Source: Saprospiraceae bacterium (lineage in GTDB: Bacteria > Bacteroidota > Bacteroidia > Chitinophagales > Saprospiraceae). Taken from it: 64,000 nt of DNA. Below the pieces are notes generated by a model, which had not been told where the DNA came from, searched no databases, and worked only from the letters and a program-made list of their open reading frames with translations. Position numbers and translations under genes: made by a program. The stretch spans positions 85,414-149,413 of the forward strand of contig JADKKF010000026.1 in NCBI GenBank assembly GCA_016720635.1, read 5' to 3'. Positions 44,899-54,485 of the stretch are shown here, in pieces (positions within the stretch are counted from its first letter, which is position 1; the number at the start of each line of letters is the position of its first letter).

Positions 44899-47149
44899 AT
44901 TTCCCATATAAAGCTAAGAGAATTTTTTCGTGTGTCGCGGGTGCATCGAAAGGCACCAATGCTTTGGGATTAAAGGCTTTGATGGCATTCCTAATAGCGA
45001 AATATGCGCCTATACCATACATCAAAGGCGGCTCTCCTACAGCTTTCGATTGCAGGATAGCCAAATTGGTTTTTTCTGTTTTGAGAAATCTAATATCTAG
45101 GTCTTTAGGGACCGAATAAATGTCTGGAACCTTGTACGTAGATAAAGCATTTGAACGCAATCGCCCTTCCTTGTCGTAAATGAGTTCTTCCATTGTCATC
45201 CAACCCATCCCTTGTACTAGGGCCCCTTCGCATTGACCCAAATCTATTTTCTCATTCATCGTTTGGCCTGCGTCGTGGATCACTTGCGCTGAATCCACAG
45301 TATATCTGCCTCGGATGCAATCCAAGGTAATTTCAAAGATGGAAGTTCCAAAAACATGATAAGCGAACGGATGGCCTTTTTCAGTATTGGTGTCGAAATG
45401 GATATCTGGTGGCGTATAATGCGCGTGTTCGCTTAGACTAACCCGCTTGGCATAAGTAGAAAATATCAGATCTTTCCAACTCAATTTAGATTTTTCGCCA
45501 TTTATATAAATTTCATTTTTTACAAAGGCAATATCCGACTCTGAAACTCCTAAATCTTCTGCGGCCGATATCAAAAGTCTTTCCTTGATCTTATTGCAAG
45601 CGATTTCAACCGCCTTACCATTGAGGTCTGCGGTGGCACTTGCAGCAGTAGGAGATGTATTGGCAATTCTGAATGTATTGGTGCTGTTTATTTTCACGAA
45701 ACTTTCATCGATCCCTAGGGTTTTGGCGGCGACTTGGACCATTTTGGTATTGACCCCCTGGCCCATTTCTACAGCTCCCGTCGTGATGAGTACGCTGCCG
45801 TCGGTATAGACGTGCACAAGCGATCTGGCTTGGTTGAGCATGGTTTTGGTGAAAGAAATTCCAAAGCAGATGGGCATGATGGCATAGCCTTTTTTGATTA
45901 ATTGATTCTTATTGTTGAAGGCTTCTATCGATTTGATTTTTTCTTGAAAATTGAATTGTGTCTCGGCTTCGGTCCAACATTCTATGGCTTCACTCACGAC
46001 TTTTTGACCATAGGGAAATTCATCACCAGTTTTTAATAAATTTTTATGTTGAATGACATGGGGTTCAATGCCTAAGGCTTCAGCTGCCTGAACGATCGCA
46101 GTTTCAATCACGAACATACCCTGTGGCCCTCCAAATCCCCTAAATGCCGTATTGGGTGGCAAATTGGTTTTGCACGGATAGGCACTGGTTTTTACATTGG
46201 GGATATTGTAAGTATTGGTTGCATGAAAGAGGGTGCGCTCTAAAATGGCAGGAGACAAATCCGCAGCAGCTCCCCCATTTTGATAGTATTGAGCCTCATA
46301 TGCGATGATATTCAGATCTTTGTCTAAACCAATCTTATAATCCGAACTATAAGGATGCCTTTTCCCAGTCATGCGCATATCTTCCATTCGATCCAAAGAG
46401 TACTTCACAGGGCTCTTGGTAATATGAGCTGCAACCGCACACATGGCTCCCCAGGTTGAAGCTTGATCCTCCTTTCCCCCGAAGCCACCACCAAGACGTG
46501 TGGTATCTACTTCGACTTGATGCATGGGTTTTCCTAGGACTCTAGATACCGTTTTTTGGACAGCCGTGGGTCCTTGTGTAGAAGAATAAACTTTGATGAA
46601 GCCATTTTCCCCAGGAACGGCGTAGGCCCCTTGCGTTTCGATGTATAGGTGTTCTTGCCCTCCAGATTCTGCTTTTCCCTCAAAAATATGGGCGCAATTA
46701 GACCAAGCTATTTCCGTATCTCCCAAATTAAAATGTCTAGGAGTTGAAAGGTATTTCCCTTGCCTGTGCGCTTCTCTAGGATCTACGATTATGGGCAATG
46801 GCTCGTATTCTATTTCTATCAGTTTTAAAGCTTTTTTGGCGATATGTTCATTTTCTGCCACAACGATCGCAATGGGCATCCCGATGAAATCGACCATGTT
46901 TTCAGCTAGGAGTGGTTCGTCGGGGATGATTCCACCGATTTGATTTTCTCCAGTGATATCGCTATGGATGATAACCGCTCTGACGCCTGGATAATTTTTA
47001 GCTTTTGAAATATCCAAATGTTTGATGTGTGCATGCGCAACTGTCGAATCAAATACCTTGGCAAACAAAGTTCCCACTTGAAGTGGAATATCATCGAGAT
47101 AAATGGATTCACCTCTAACGTGCGAGTAGGTATCTATATTAGATATCAT
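44885..47149 (-). CDS. xdhB: Xanthine dehydrogenase, molybdopterin-binding subunit
   Basis: Oxidises hypoxanthine and xanthine to urate with the molybdenum cofactor. The 754 residues cover the entire large subunit: SIYLDDIP at the start, GQEHLYIETQGAYA, DTTRLGGGFGGKED, FRGFGGPQGMF, GAVEMGQGVNTKM, and KAVGEPPLMYGIGAYFAIRNAI near the end with the catalytic glutamate in VGEPP. The 2Fe-2S/FAD subunit (XdhA) it needs is not encoded next to it; the gene upstream is on the other strand. GNAT and xdhC follow downstream, nearly overlapping. Aldehyde oxidase-type activity is a lesser possibility. Confidence 0.92.
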   Translation of the reverse strand: MISNIDTYSHVRGESIYLDDIPLQVGTLFAKVFDSTVAHAHIKHLDISKAKNYPGVRAVIIHSDITGENQIGGIIPDEPLLAENMVDFIGMPIAIVVAENEHIAKKALKLIEIEYEPLPIIVDPREAHRQGKYLSTPRHFNLGDTEIAWSNCAHIFEGKAESGGQEHLYIETQGAYAVPGENGFIKVYSSTQGPTAVQKTVSRVLGKPMHQVEVDTTRLGGGFGGKEDQASTWGAMCAVAAHITKSPVKYSLDRMEDMRMTGKRHPYSSDYKIGLDKDLNIIAYEAQYYQNGGAAADLSPAILERTLFHATNTYNIPNVKTSAYPCKTNLPPNTAFRGFGGPQGMFVIETAIVQAAEALGIEPHVIQHKNLLKTGDEFPYGQKVVSEAIECWTEAETQFNFQEKIKSIEAFNNKNQLIKKGYAIMPICFGISFTKTMLNQARSLVHVYTDGSVLITTGAVEMGQGVNTKMVQVAAKTLGIDESFVKINSTNTFRIANTSPTAASATADLNGKAVEIACNKIKERLLISAAEDLGVSESDIAFVKNEIYINGEKSKLSWKDLIFSTYAKRVSLSEHAHYTPPDIHFDTNTEKGHPFAYHVFGTSIFEITLDCIRGRYTVDSAQVIHDAGQTMNEKIDLGQCEGALVQGMGWMTMEELIYDKEGRLRSNALSTYKVPDIYSVPKDLDIRFLKTEKTNLAILQSKAVGEPPLMYGIGAYFAIRNAIKAFNPKALVPFDAPATHEKILLALYGKYGEI

Positions 47150-47485
47150 AAATGATGCTTTTTAAAATTTAAAAATAATTAAAAAAAAATTTAAAAAAAA
47201 ATTTAAAAGAATAATATTTTAACCATTTGATTATCTTTGTATTATATATTATATTTTTATTTATTTAAAAAAATTACATTTTTCTTAGAAAGTCACCCAA
47301 CCTTTTTATGGAATTTGTTGTCTATATAAGCATAGCAATTTTGACGAAAAAATGAACTTCAAAAATCGGGGTATCAGCGAAAAAGCACGATCTCAAACAT
47401 GCTTTTATTTCCCTTTCCTAAATCTAGCTTGATATCTCGATTTTTTTTTCGTTAAAAAGTTTCCACAAAAATTTAAATACTAAAG
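47150..47485. other. AT-rich divergent gap between xdhB and the TPR gene
   Basis: Long A- and T-runs. A plus-strand TATCTTTG at 47232-47239 fits a -7 box but is 250 bases from the next start. No RNA gene is recognised and no xdhA fragment is present. Confidence 0.4.
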
Positions 47486-47807
47486 ATGACACCAAGGATT
47501 GACCAATTGATTTCATTATTGGAAGAATAGTCCTAGTGACTCTTTTGTGCTTTTTGCATTGGCCAAAGAGTATCAGAATATCCACGAAACTGAGAAGGCA
47601 AAACAATACTATGAAGCCTTATTAACCACCGATGAGAACTATGTCGGAGCATACTATCACTTAGGTGGACTATTGGCGGATGAAGGGTTGGAAGATCAGG
47701 CGCTGGAGGTTTATACCAAGGGAATAAATATCGCTACTGCCATCAAAGACCTACATGCGTTGGCTGAATTAAAATCGGCGAAGCTGAATTTAGAATTGGG
47801 ACTTTAA
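47486..47807 (+). pseudogene. Small TPR protein with an early frameshift
   Basis: An ATG at 47486 gives MTPRIDQLISLLEE and then TAG; the frame shifted by one continues NSPSDSFVLFALAKEYQNIH and runs to LELGL at 47807. Together they make a protein of about 107 residues with two TPR helix pairs (ALAKEYQNIHETEKAKQYYEALL, GAYYHLGGLLADEGLEDQALEVYTKGI). The break is at GAAGAATAG; one base removed there restores the frame. TPRs bind partner proteins; the partner is unknown. The bacilliredoxin gene follows 68 bases later. Confidence 0.75.
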
Positions 47808-47875
47808 ACCAATTGATGCTCTTCATTGTTTTTTAAGCAAGTAAAATTTACAAAAATCTAAATAATATAATTATT

Positions 47876-48286
47876 ATGTATCCAGTAGAATTGACAGCCC
47901 CTATGGCTCAAGAATTGGAAAATGCGGGTTTTAAAAGTCTAAAAACCAGTGAAGAAGTAAAAGCAGCCTTGGATCAGTCAGGAACAGCTTTGATTGTAGT
48001 AAATTCGGTATGTGGGTGTGCTGCTGCCAATGCGAGACCTGGTGTCAGGATGGCAACAAAACATGGCAAAATTCCTAACCAATTGTTGACCGTTTTTGCA
48101 GGAGTTGACCGTCAAGCAGTAGAAGCTGCTAGGGAATATATGCTGCCTTATCCGCCTAGTTCGCCTAGTATTGCCTTATTGAAGGATGGCGAGATAAAGT
48201 TTATTTTGGAAAGGCATAATATAGAAGGACGATCAGCTGAGATGATATCTCAGGACCTTGTAGAAGCCTTTGAAACATACTGTTAA
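47876..48286 (+). CDS. brxB: BrxA/BrxB-type bacilliredoxin (YphP/YqiW family)
   Basis: A 136-residue thioredoxin-fold protein with the family's CGC site at C46-G47-C48 (NSVCGCAAANARPG), YPPSSPSIALLKDG near the cis-proline, and the start MYPVELTAPM. Bacillus members remove bacillithiol from oxidised proteins, and many Bacteroidota that make bacillithiol carry this protein. BrxA and BrxB cannot be told apart for certain. It is 24 bases upstream of the next reading frame, which it may be coupled to. Confidence 0.9.
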   Translation: MYPVELTAPMAQELENAGFKSLKTSEEVKAALDQSGTALIVVNSVCGCAAANARPGVRMATKHGKIPNQLLTVFAGVDRQAVEAAREYMLPYPPSSPSIALLKDGEIKFILERHNIEGRSAEMISQDLVEAFETYC

Positions 48287-48310
48287 TCACTTTTTTACTA
48301 GGAAAAGCTT

Positions 48311-48778
48311 TTGAATCAATCGAGTAGGCTCTTGACCCATCGCGAACTGGAGTCCTTGGAGGAGGTATTTAAAAAATACTTGGCTTCCTTGGGGATAAGT
48401 GCGTCGGAATGGGAGAAACAAAAGGGCGACCCAGCTTATTTTGAGGATCGTATTCGAGAGTTTAGCGATATGGTCTGGCAATCCATTTTACCAAAAATTG
48501 ATCATTTTGAATTTTTAGGAAATGGTGTGTGGATGGTGCTCAAAATCGAGGATAAAAACGTCCGCATGGTGGGGCTTTTAGACAAAAATGCGACTCCTAT
48601 TGATTTTACTGTCACAAAATTAGATCCTACAATGTTGGGAAAAGAAAATATCTTTTTTATCCAAGATCAAAAAAAATTGGAAGTTTCATCTATAAGTTAT
48701 AAATTGGACCTTTTAACCAAAGGGTATATCATCAGTTCAGAAGAGATATTTGACCGATTTTCAACGATTTTAGTATGA
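48311..48778 (+). CDS. Bacteroidota protein of unknown function (possibly DUF6495)
   Basis: A 155-residue protein with LTHRELESLEEVFKKYLASLGISASEWEK at the N-terminus, then FSDMVWQSILPKIDHFEFL and beta-rich stretches. I associate this pattern with a family named DUF6495 but am not certain. The start seems to be TTG at 48311 with an AGGA about nine bases upstream; no ATG is suitable. The stop overlaps the ATG of the Omp28-like gene (ATGA). No function is known. Confidence 0.6.
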   Translation: MNQSSRLLTHRELESLEEVFKKYLASLGISASEWEKQKGDPAYFEDRIREFSDMVWQSILPKIDHFEFLGNGVWMVLKIEDKNVRMVGLLDKNATPIDFTVTKLDPTMLGKENIFFIQDQKKLEVSSISYKLDLLTKGYIISSEEIFDRFSTILV

Positions 48779-49770
48779 GAAAAATCATCCAATTTGCAAT
48801 TTTATTCTTTATTGGCACGAATCTATTGGGTCAGTCTGGAGCGAAGAAATATGGGTTGGTAGAACATTTTACAAATCTTCCATGCCCAGTCTGTGCAAGT
48901 AGGAATCCAAATTTGTACAATAGGCTGAGTACTTATACCAATAGTGTTCACCATATAGCATTTTATCCTGGCACACCTTACAGTTCTTGCGCTTATTATC
49001 AAGCGAATACCGCTGAAAATCTAGTAAGAAAAGCATTTTATGGGGTAAATGGATCACCACAGGTATTCTTCCAGGGATTATGGGTAAATGACGACGCTGG
49101 CTTCATCTCAACCGCCAAATTGAATGCATTAGCAACGGCCACAAGTCCGCTAGAAATAAAAGTAGAGGATCAATCTGGAGCTACCAAAAAAATCAAATTG
49201 AAGAACCTTGGGCTATTTAGTATAGGGGCTGGCAACCTGAAATTATTCGTGGCCTTGGTCGAGAAACAAATAAATTTCCTAGCACCGAATGGAGAATCCA
49301 TCCACAAAGACGTCTTTAGAAAATTTTTAACCAATCCGAGTGGAAATGATGTCGTACTGATACCAAGTGGAGGAGAAGCCATCATTGATTTACCTTATAC
49401 GATATCTCCCAACTGGGTTGGAGCAAATATGTATGCCTTGGCTTGGGTGCAGGACATTAGCAACAAGGAAGTAATCAACAGCGGTTCAGAAAATGACATA
49501 ACAAGTGTCGAGGATATTATTCTTGACAATCAGGCTTTGAAGGTCTTTCCCAATCCTAGCATAAGCACCCTGAACATTGATTATTCAAAATATAAGGAAG
49601 CTAAGTCCATAGAACTTTGGGATGCAATGGGCAAAATTTTATACCAAACGGATATCACTTCAAATTCATCGGGTGTTCATAGTCTGGATGTATCAAATCT
49701 AGCAAGTGGCGCCTATCACATACGCTTGAAGACAAATCTAGGAATTGTCATAAAGACTATCGTGAAATAG
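48775..49770 (+). CDS. Omp28-like exported protein with T9SS domain
   Basis: A 331-residue secreted protein. After a signal peptide (FFIGTNLLGQ) comes a thioredoxin-like region with GLVEHFTNLPCPVCASRNP (a CPVC redox pair) and NGSPQVFFQG; this fits the Omp28-related family. The C-terminus is a T9SS sorting domain from VFPNPSISTLNIDY to GAYHIRL. It may act as a surface-linked thiol protein. It overlaps the preceding gene by four bases and is probably co-transcribed with the MFS gene behind it. Confidence 0.83.
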   Translation: MRKIIQFAILFFIGTNLLGQSGAKKYGLVEHFTNLPCPVCASRNPNLYNRLSTYTNSVHHIAFYPGTPYSSCAYYQANTAENLVRKAFYGVNGSPQVFFQGLWVNDDAGFISTAKLNALATATSPLEIKVEDQSGATKKIKLKNLGLFSIGAGNLKLFVALVEKQINFLAPNGESIHKDVFRKFLTNPSGNDVVLIPSGGEAIIDLPYTISPNWVGANMYALAWVQDISNKEVINSGSENDITSVEDIILDNQALKVFPNPSISTLNIDYSKYKEAKSIELWDAMGKILYQTDITSNSSGVHSLDVSNLASGAYHIRLKTNLGIVIKTIVK

Positions 49771-49823
49771 TCGTATCATTGCTTCAAGAGACAGAAAATC
49801 ATCACAAAACAATAAAACAGCTT

Positions 49824-51104
49824 ATGGTCCGAACAAAAAAAATGGAGAATGCTTGGGCTATTTTTGACTGGGCCAATAGTGTTTATGCCCTTGTCATTTC
49901 TGCCGCGGTTTTTCCTGCCTATTTTCTGTCGGTTACAGATCCCGTATTGAATTTTTATGGTTGGAAAATATCGAATAGTTCTTTTTATTCCTTGATTATT
50001 TCTGGTGCATTCTTGGTGATGGCGTTTTTATCTCCTCTCCTATCGGGGATCGCAGACTATGGCAACAAAAAGAAATTATTCTTAAAATTCTTCACCACTT
50101 TAGGTTCTTTAGCGTGTATATGCTTGTATTTTTTCAAGGGAATGTCCACGATTGAAATTGGGGCGTGGGGATTTATATTTGCGACCATAGGCTTTGCCGG
50201 TGGTCTTGTTTTTTACAACGCATATTTGCCCGTAGTGGCAAAGCCTTCGGATTTCGATCGTGTGAGTGCCAAAGGGTTTGCTTTTGGGTATTTTGGGTCT
50301 GTTTTATTGTTGATAGTGAATTTGGTTACCATCCTCCATCCAGATTGGTTTGGATTTGAGTCTAGTGCTTTGGCTACAAGGGTTTCTTTTTTGTTGGTAG
50401 GTATATGGTGGATTAGTTTTGCACAAATTACGTTCAGAGCTATGCCTAGCGACAGCAATAAACCCCTAGAAAATGGCATAATCACCAAGGGATATAAAGA
50501 GATAAAAAAGGTTATGAACGAATTGAAATCTCTACCTGAGGTCAAGCGTTTTTTAATTGGCTTTTTCTTTTACAATTCTGGCGTACAAACGGTACTGTAT
50601 CTTGCGGCATCCTTTGCCAAGGTCGAATTAAAATTTATGACAACAGAGTTAATAATTATAATTCTTTTGCTCCAGTTGGTAGGGCTGGTTGGGGCATTGA
50701 TGTTTTCACGCTTGTCGAAGCTTAAAGGGAATAAAGTAACCTTGGTCATCATATTAGTCATTTGGGTTTTCATTTGCATTTTTGCTTATTTTGTATATAC
50801 CAAATCTCTATTTTATGTGGTGGCGGCTTTGGTTGGTATGGTGATGGGGGGCGTCCAATCGTTATCGCGTGCGACTTATTCAAAACTGATTTATCAGCAC
50901 AAAGATGAATTGGCGTCGTATTATAGTTTTTATGATGTATTAGAAAAATTCGCCATAGTCATTGGCACCTTTGGATTTGGATTCGTGGAGTGGCTTACGG
51001 GATCTATGAGAACCAGTGTTTTGGTATTGATATTATATTTTTTGGTAGGGCTATATTTTATTATTCCCTTGAAAGTACCGCGAATAATAGAAGATAGGGA
51101 GTAA
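49824..51104 (+). CDS. MFS permease of the UMF1/Atg22-like family
   Basis: A 426-residue inner-membrane transporter with about 11-12 helices. NAWAIFDWANSVYALVISAAVFPAYF at the N-terminus is the family's signature, followed by PLLSGIADYGNKKK in the first loop and GMVMGGVQSLSRATYSKL in the second half. Yeast Atg22 exports amino acids from the vacuole; bacterial substrates are unknown. The start at 49824 is chosen since similarity begins a few residues later. A structured element lies directly downstream. Confidence 0.87.
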   Translation: MVRTKKMENAWAIFDWANSVYALVISAAVFPAYFLSVTDPVLNFYGWKISNSSFYSLIISGAFLVMAFLSPLLSGIADYGNKKKLFLKFFTTLGSLACICLYFFKGMSTIEIGAWGFIFATIGFAGGLVFYNAYLPVVAKPSDFDRVSAKGFAFGYFGSVLLLIVNLVTILHPDWFGFESSALATRVSFLLVGIWWISFAQITFRAMPSDSNKPLENGIITKGYKEIKKVMNELKSLPEVKRFLIGFFFYNSGVQTVLYLAASFAKVELKFMTTELIIIILLLQLVGLVGALMFSRLSKLKGNKVTLVIILVIWVFICIFAYFVYTKSLFYVVAALVGMVMGGVQSLSRATYSKLIYQHKDELASYYSFYDVLEKFAIVIGTFGFGFVEWLTGSMRTSVLVLILYFLVGLYFIIPLKVPRIIEDRE

Positions 51105-51107
51105 ATG

Positions 51108-51260
51108 TTGGGCGCGTGAAGGATCGAAACGATTGTCCGAAGGACAAGTCTCACTTCGATTTTGCTAAAATAAATAGAGTGAGACCGAAATGAAATGAAG
51201 TCGTGAAGAGCCTGACCTGAACTCGTCTCCAAGACGAGAGAAGGACACGCCATAAAAAAA
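51108..51260 (-). repeat. Structured intergenic element, copy 5
   Basis: On the minus strand: TTTTTTTATGGCGTGTCCTTC, the hairpin CTCGTCT-TGG-AGACGAG, CAGGTCAGGCTCTTCACGAC, a GTCTCAC/GTGAGAC pair, TTGTCCTTCGGACAA, and the end ATCCTTCACGCG. It lies between the MFS stop and the glycosyltransferase start, on the strand opposite to both genes. Confidence 0.7.
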
Positions 51261-51286
51261 ACAAACATTAAACTAGTCGAGTGCTC

Positions 51287-52474
51287 ATGTTGCCTAAAAA
51301 GGTATTGCAAGTGTGTAAAAAAGTGCCTTTCCCGCTGAAAGATGGGGAGTCAATCGCCGTTCGCGCGATAGCGAAATCATTGCACGAATTGGGAAGTCAG
51401 GTAACGCTTTTGACCTTGAATACAAGCAAGCATTTTGTAGAGGAAAAATCTGCCGTGGAGGGAATGCCTTACTACGAAGTAATCCATTTTGTACCCCAAG
51501 ACAATAAAATCACATTATGGGGGGCGTTTAGCAATCTACTGTCCAGTGAGCCCTTTCATATAAGTCGGTTTTGCAATGCAAAATTTGAGAAAATTTATGC
51601 GCAATTGCTTGATAATGAGGGTTTTGACCTGGTAATCTTTGAGAGCATTACGATGGCCTACGTCCTTGAAAAAAGTAAGCCAACGGCGACACGAATCGTC
51701 CTGAGGTCGCACAATGTTGAGCATCAGATTTGGGAGCGTATCGCCGAAAATTCTGGTTTTCTTAAGAAAAATTACCTATTACTCCAAGCAAAAAGGTTGA
51801 AAAAATTCGAACTAGATATTTGGGAGAAAGTCGATGAGATCTGGGCGATATCTGATATCGACTGTGGGAATATATCTAAAATGGTGCCTGGAAAAGCCGT
51901 GAAATCGCTGGCTATTGGCCTAGATGCTGGGGAATTCGAAGCCAGAGAATTATCTTCGAAACAGTCGGCTTCATTCATCGGAAACATGGAATGGATGCCC
52001 AATTTGGAAGGTGTTGAATGGTTGGAGAAGGAGATATATCCAGCCGCTCTCAAGGCAAATATCGCCATACCCATTCATGTCGCTGGGAGGAATATGCCAA
52101 GTTCTTGGCTCAGAGAAAAGGATACGGGGCTGATTTATGAAGGCGAGATCGAGGACGCAAAAGCCTTCGTGCTAGGACATAATATCACTCTGGTACCCTT
52201 ATTCAGCGGCAGTGGAATCCGCACGAAAATACTCGAAGCAATGGCCATGGGGAGAATTGTTTTGACTACAACCATCGGTGTTGAAGGGATTCCTGCCGAT
52301 CATAGAAGGGAGGTTTGGATCGGGGACACGGTTGAATCATGGGTTGACTTTATTACCAAATTGAAAGAGCCGACTTTCCAAGAAGATCTCAAAAAAATGA
52401 GTGCAAATGCAAGAAAATTTGTGGTAGAAAACTACGACCCTAAAGTCATTTTATCGAAAGTCTTATCATTTTAG
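51287..52474 (+). CDS. Family 4-type glycosyltransferase
   Basis: A GT-B fold sugar transferase of about 395 residues. The N-terminal domain has KVPFPLKDGESIAVRAIAKSLHELG, a donor/acceptor loop usual for these enzymes, and SHNVEHQIWE; the C-terminal domain has ASFIGNMEWMPNLEGVEWL, VPLFSGSGIRTKILEAMAMG with the nucleotide-sugar-binding glutamate, and TTIGVEGI. A sugar and acceptor cannot be named. The ATG at 51287 is taken over a GTG two codons upstream. Confidence 0.87.
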   Translation: MLPKKVLQVCKKVPFPLKDGESIAVRAIAKSLHELGSQVTLLTLNTSKHFVEEKSAVEGMPYYEVIHFVPQDNKITLWGAFSNLLSSEPFHISRFCNAKFEKIYAQLLDNEGFDLVIFESITMAYVLEKSKPTATRIVLRSHNVEHQIWERIAENSGFLKKNYLLLQAKRLKKFELDIWEKVDEIWAISDIDCGNISKMVPGKAVKSLAIGLDAGEFEARELSSKQSASFIGNMEWMPNLEGVEWLEKEIYPAALKANIAIPIHVAGRNMPSSWLREKDTGLIYEGEIEDAKAFVLGHNITLVPLFSGSGIRTKILEAMAMGRIVLTTTIGVEGIPADHRREVWIGDTVESWVDFITKLKEPTFQEDLKKMSANARKFVVENYDPKVILSKVLSF

Positions 52475-52566
52475 CGGTTCGAAAAAGGGCAATAGTGGGT
52501 AAATATGAGTAAATTTACCTAAAGTTGTATTAGAAAATGTATTAACCAAACTTAAAATATTTCATT

Positions 52567-53208
52567 ATGCAAATTAAAACATTTGTTACTTTTTTTACTT
52601 TAATATCTCTACATGTATTTGGGCAAAAAAGTATGCTTGATTTTAGCTTGGGTTTTTCAAACACCAAATACACAAGTGGATCTGAGTTTGATGAAATATC
52701 CAATATACAGACAAATAATCTTTCACCTCTGAACTTTGCGATAAATTATCGGCAACAGGTTAACAGTTATTTTTATTTAACCACAGAAATTGGTTATACT
52801 TCCGCGGAGGACAATTTGGATATTACCTACAGCGCAACCAATCCAATCCTTACTAGTGAACTGCACACAATTTTTCAAAATGATAAAATTTATATGAGTA
52901 TGTTGACGGAATTTAGGCATCCGAAATTCGATTGGGTCTATGCAAACTTTGGGCCTCTTTTTGGGAAAGATGTGGTTAAAGAATTTAGGTCTTCCTACAA
53001 AATACTAGGGGGAAGAAAGGAATACGTCGACAACTTGGTCGTTGACCATAATGACGCAGTTGGTTTTGTTATCAATTTAGGAATATCTCCAACTATTGGT
53101 AAGATTGGCTTATTACTAAATGTTGGATATGTTGACAATTCTAGTCTTTATACAATATTGCCATACACGTATATGCTACCAGTCATTTTACGTATAGATT
53201 TGGAATAA
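52567..53208 (+). CDS. Outer-membrane beta-barrel-like protein
   Basis: A 213-residue exported protein with a signal peptide (FFTLISLHVFGQ) and a pattern of alternating hydrophobic strands (SMLDFSLGFS, NFAINYRQQ, YFYLTTEIGYTS, GFVINLGIS, LLLNVGYV), ending PVILRIDLE, as in small porin-like barrels. No family-specific motif is recognised, so the function stays open. Convergent with the acyltransferase gene, 40 bases away. Confidence 0.6.
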   Translation: MQIKTFVTFFTLISLHVFGQKSMLDFSLGFSNTKYTSGSEFDEISNIQTNNLSPLNFAINYRQQVNSYFYLTTEIGYTSAEDNLDITYSATNPILTSELHTIFQNDKIYMSMLTEFRHPKFDWVYANFGPLFGKDVVKEFRSSYKILGGRKEYVDNLVVDHNDAVGFVINLGISPTIGKIGLLLNVGYVDNSSLYTILPYTYMLPVILRIDLE

Positions 53209-53248
53209 GTTACTTGATAAACGACTCACCTCTAAAGAAATCAGAAGA

Positions 53249-54484
53249 CTAACCTTCGCTAAATGCTCGAATTTTTCTCATAGTGACCAGTTCATTGTAG
53301 CTGATATTCAGCCATTTGTAGGATTGAAAAGCAATATACAACAATACCAAATCCAAGTACCAAGGCCAGTACAAGCCCAATATCCGCTCGTCGTAGTAAC
53401 AGAAAAAGAAAATTCCAGGTAGGGTCAAGACCATGGCCAAAACCAATTTTGCAGTGGATAAATAGCCAATATAAAGTCCGATTTTATTGGATACAAATCT
53501 TATAAAAAAATGCAACGGCATAAAAATCGGCCACCACGCGACTGATATTAGCAAGAAAAAAATCAATGCTACAAAATGCATCAGCTTGCTTTTGTGAAAA
53601 TAAAAAACCTTTTGAAAGTCTATCGTATCAAACCCCAATGAGGCGAATTTTGCTGACTTGTCCTTAAATTTCTTGCTTTCAGCGATATTTGAAAAGGAAT
53701 CTTGGCTTCTGATATCGAAAAGCAATTGATGGCTGGATTGGAATGATTCTTTGGTATTGTGCAGGGCGAATCCTCGACTCAATGCCGTTAGTTCGTCAAA
53801 ACAAAGCATTTTTTCTTCTTCATCCGTGTCGGCATCGATGCACAAATCATCCAAAACTTCTTTGATATTATTGGTAACGATGCGAACGGTTTCGTAGGGA
53901 TCGTGTTCATAGGATTGCCGCCATTGAGACAATTTAATCGGGGGGCCTACTTTCACATAGGAAGCGCCAGCCCACCTAGTAGGAGAGGTATAATTAATCC
54001 CAATGGGCAAAATATGAACCTCGGACGCTTCCCCCATTTCTTGAACCGCTTGCAATCCTATTCGAGCGGTTCCTGTTTTTAGTTCCAGCAATTGTCGTTT
54101 TAGAAATGATGTACCTTCGGGCGCGATATAGATATACCCGCCATCCCGCAAGTAGTCTATAGCCGCATCAAAAGCATGGTCGTTGTTGAGATTTCTATTT
54201 CCCCCAATATCTTGTGGCCTTTGTACGGGAATGCAAAAAAAGTTTGTAAAAAACCAATTATTGAACTTTGATTTGAACAAGGAGGCATTCGCCAAAAATT
54301 TGATGCCATTATTGATAAAATGCACGCCATTCAACACGTCAAACATGGTATTTGGGTGATTGGACACGACGATGGTCGGCACTTTATAATCGATATGCTC
54401 CTTCCCTTCAATCTTATGGTCAGCCCAAAAGAAATGCAGCCCAATTTTCACCAAATATCTTATAAAATGATAAACGTATTTCAT
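53249..54484 (-). CDS. Lysophospholipid acyltransferase (PlsC-like), membrane-bound
   Basis: Transfers an acyl chain to a glycerophosphate or other lipid acceptor. Residues about 30-215 hold the acyltransferase domain: VVSNHPNTMFDVLNG (a variant of NHxxxxD) and IAPEGTSFLKRQL. The C-terminal half has four to five hydrophobic helices (about 300-400), longer than the basic PlsC plan. The 411 residues match a Bacteroidota subgroup. It lies one base after lpxB on the same strand, in a run with surE, so an envelope-lipid role is likely. The acyl acceptor is not known. Confidence 0.85.
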   Translation of the reverse strand: MKYVYHFIRYLVKIGLHFFWADHKIEGKEHIDYKVPTIVVSNHPNTMFDVLNGVHFINNGIKFLANASLFKSKFNNWFFTNFFCIPVQRPQDIGGNRNLNNDHAFDAAIDYLRDGGYIYIAPEGTSFLKRQLLELKTGTARIGLQAVQEMGEASEVHILPIGINYTSPTRWAGASYVKVGPPIKLSQWRQSYEHDPYETVRIVTNNIKEVLDDLCIDADTDEEEKMLCFDELTALSRGFALHNTKESFQSSHQLLFDIRSQDSFSNIAESKKFKDKSAKFASLGFDTIDFQKVFYFHKSKLMHFVALIFFLLISVAWWPIFMPLHFFIRFVSNKIGLYIGYLSTAKLVLAMVLTLPGIFFFCYYDERILGLYWPWYLDLVLLYIAFQSYKWLNISYNELVTMRKIRAFSEG

Positions 54485-54485
54485 T

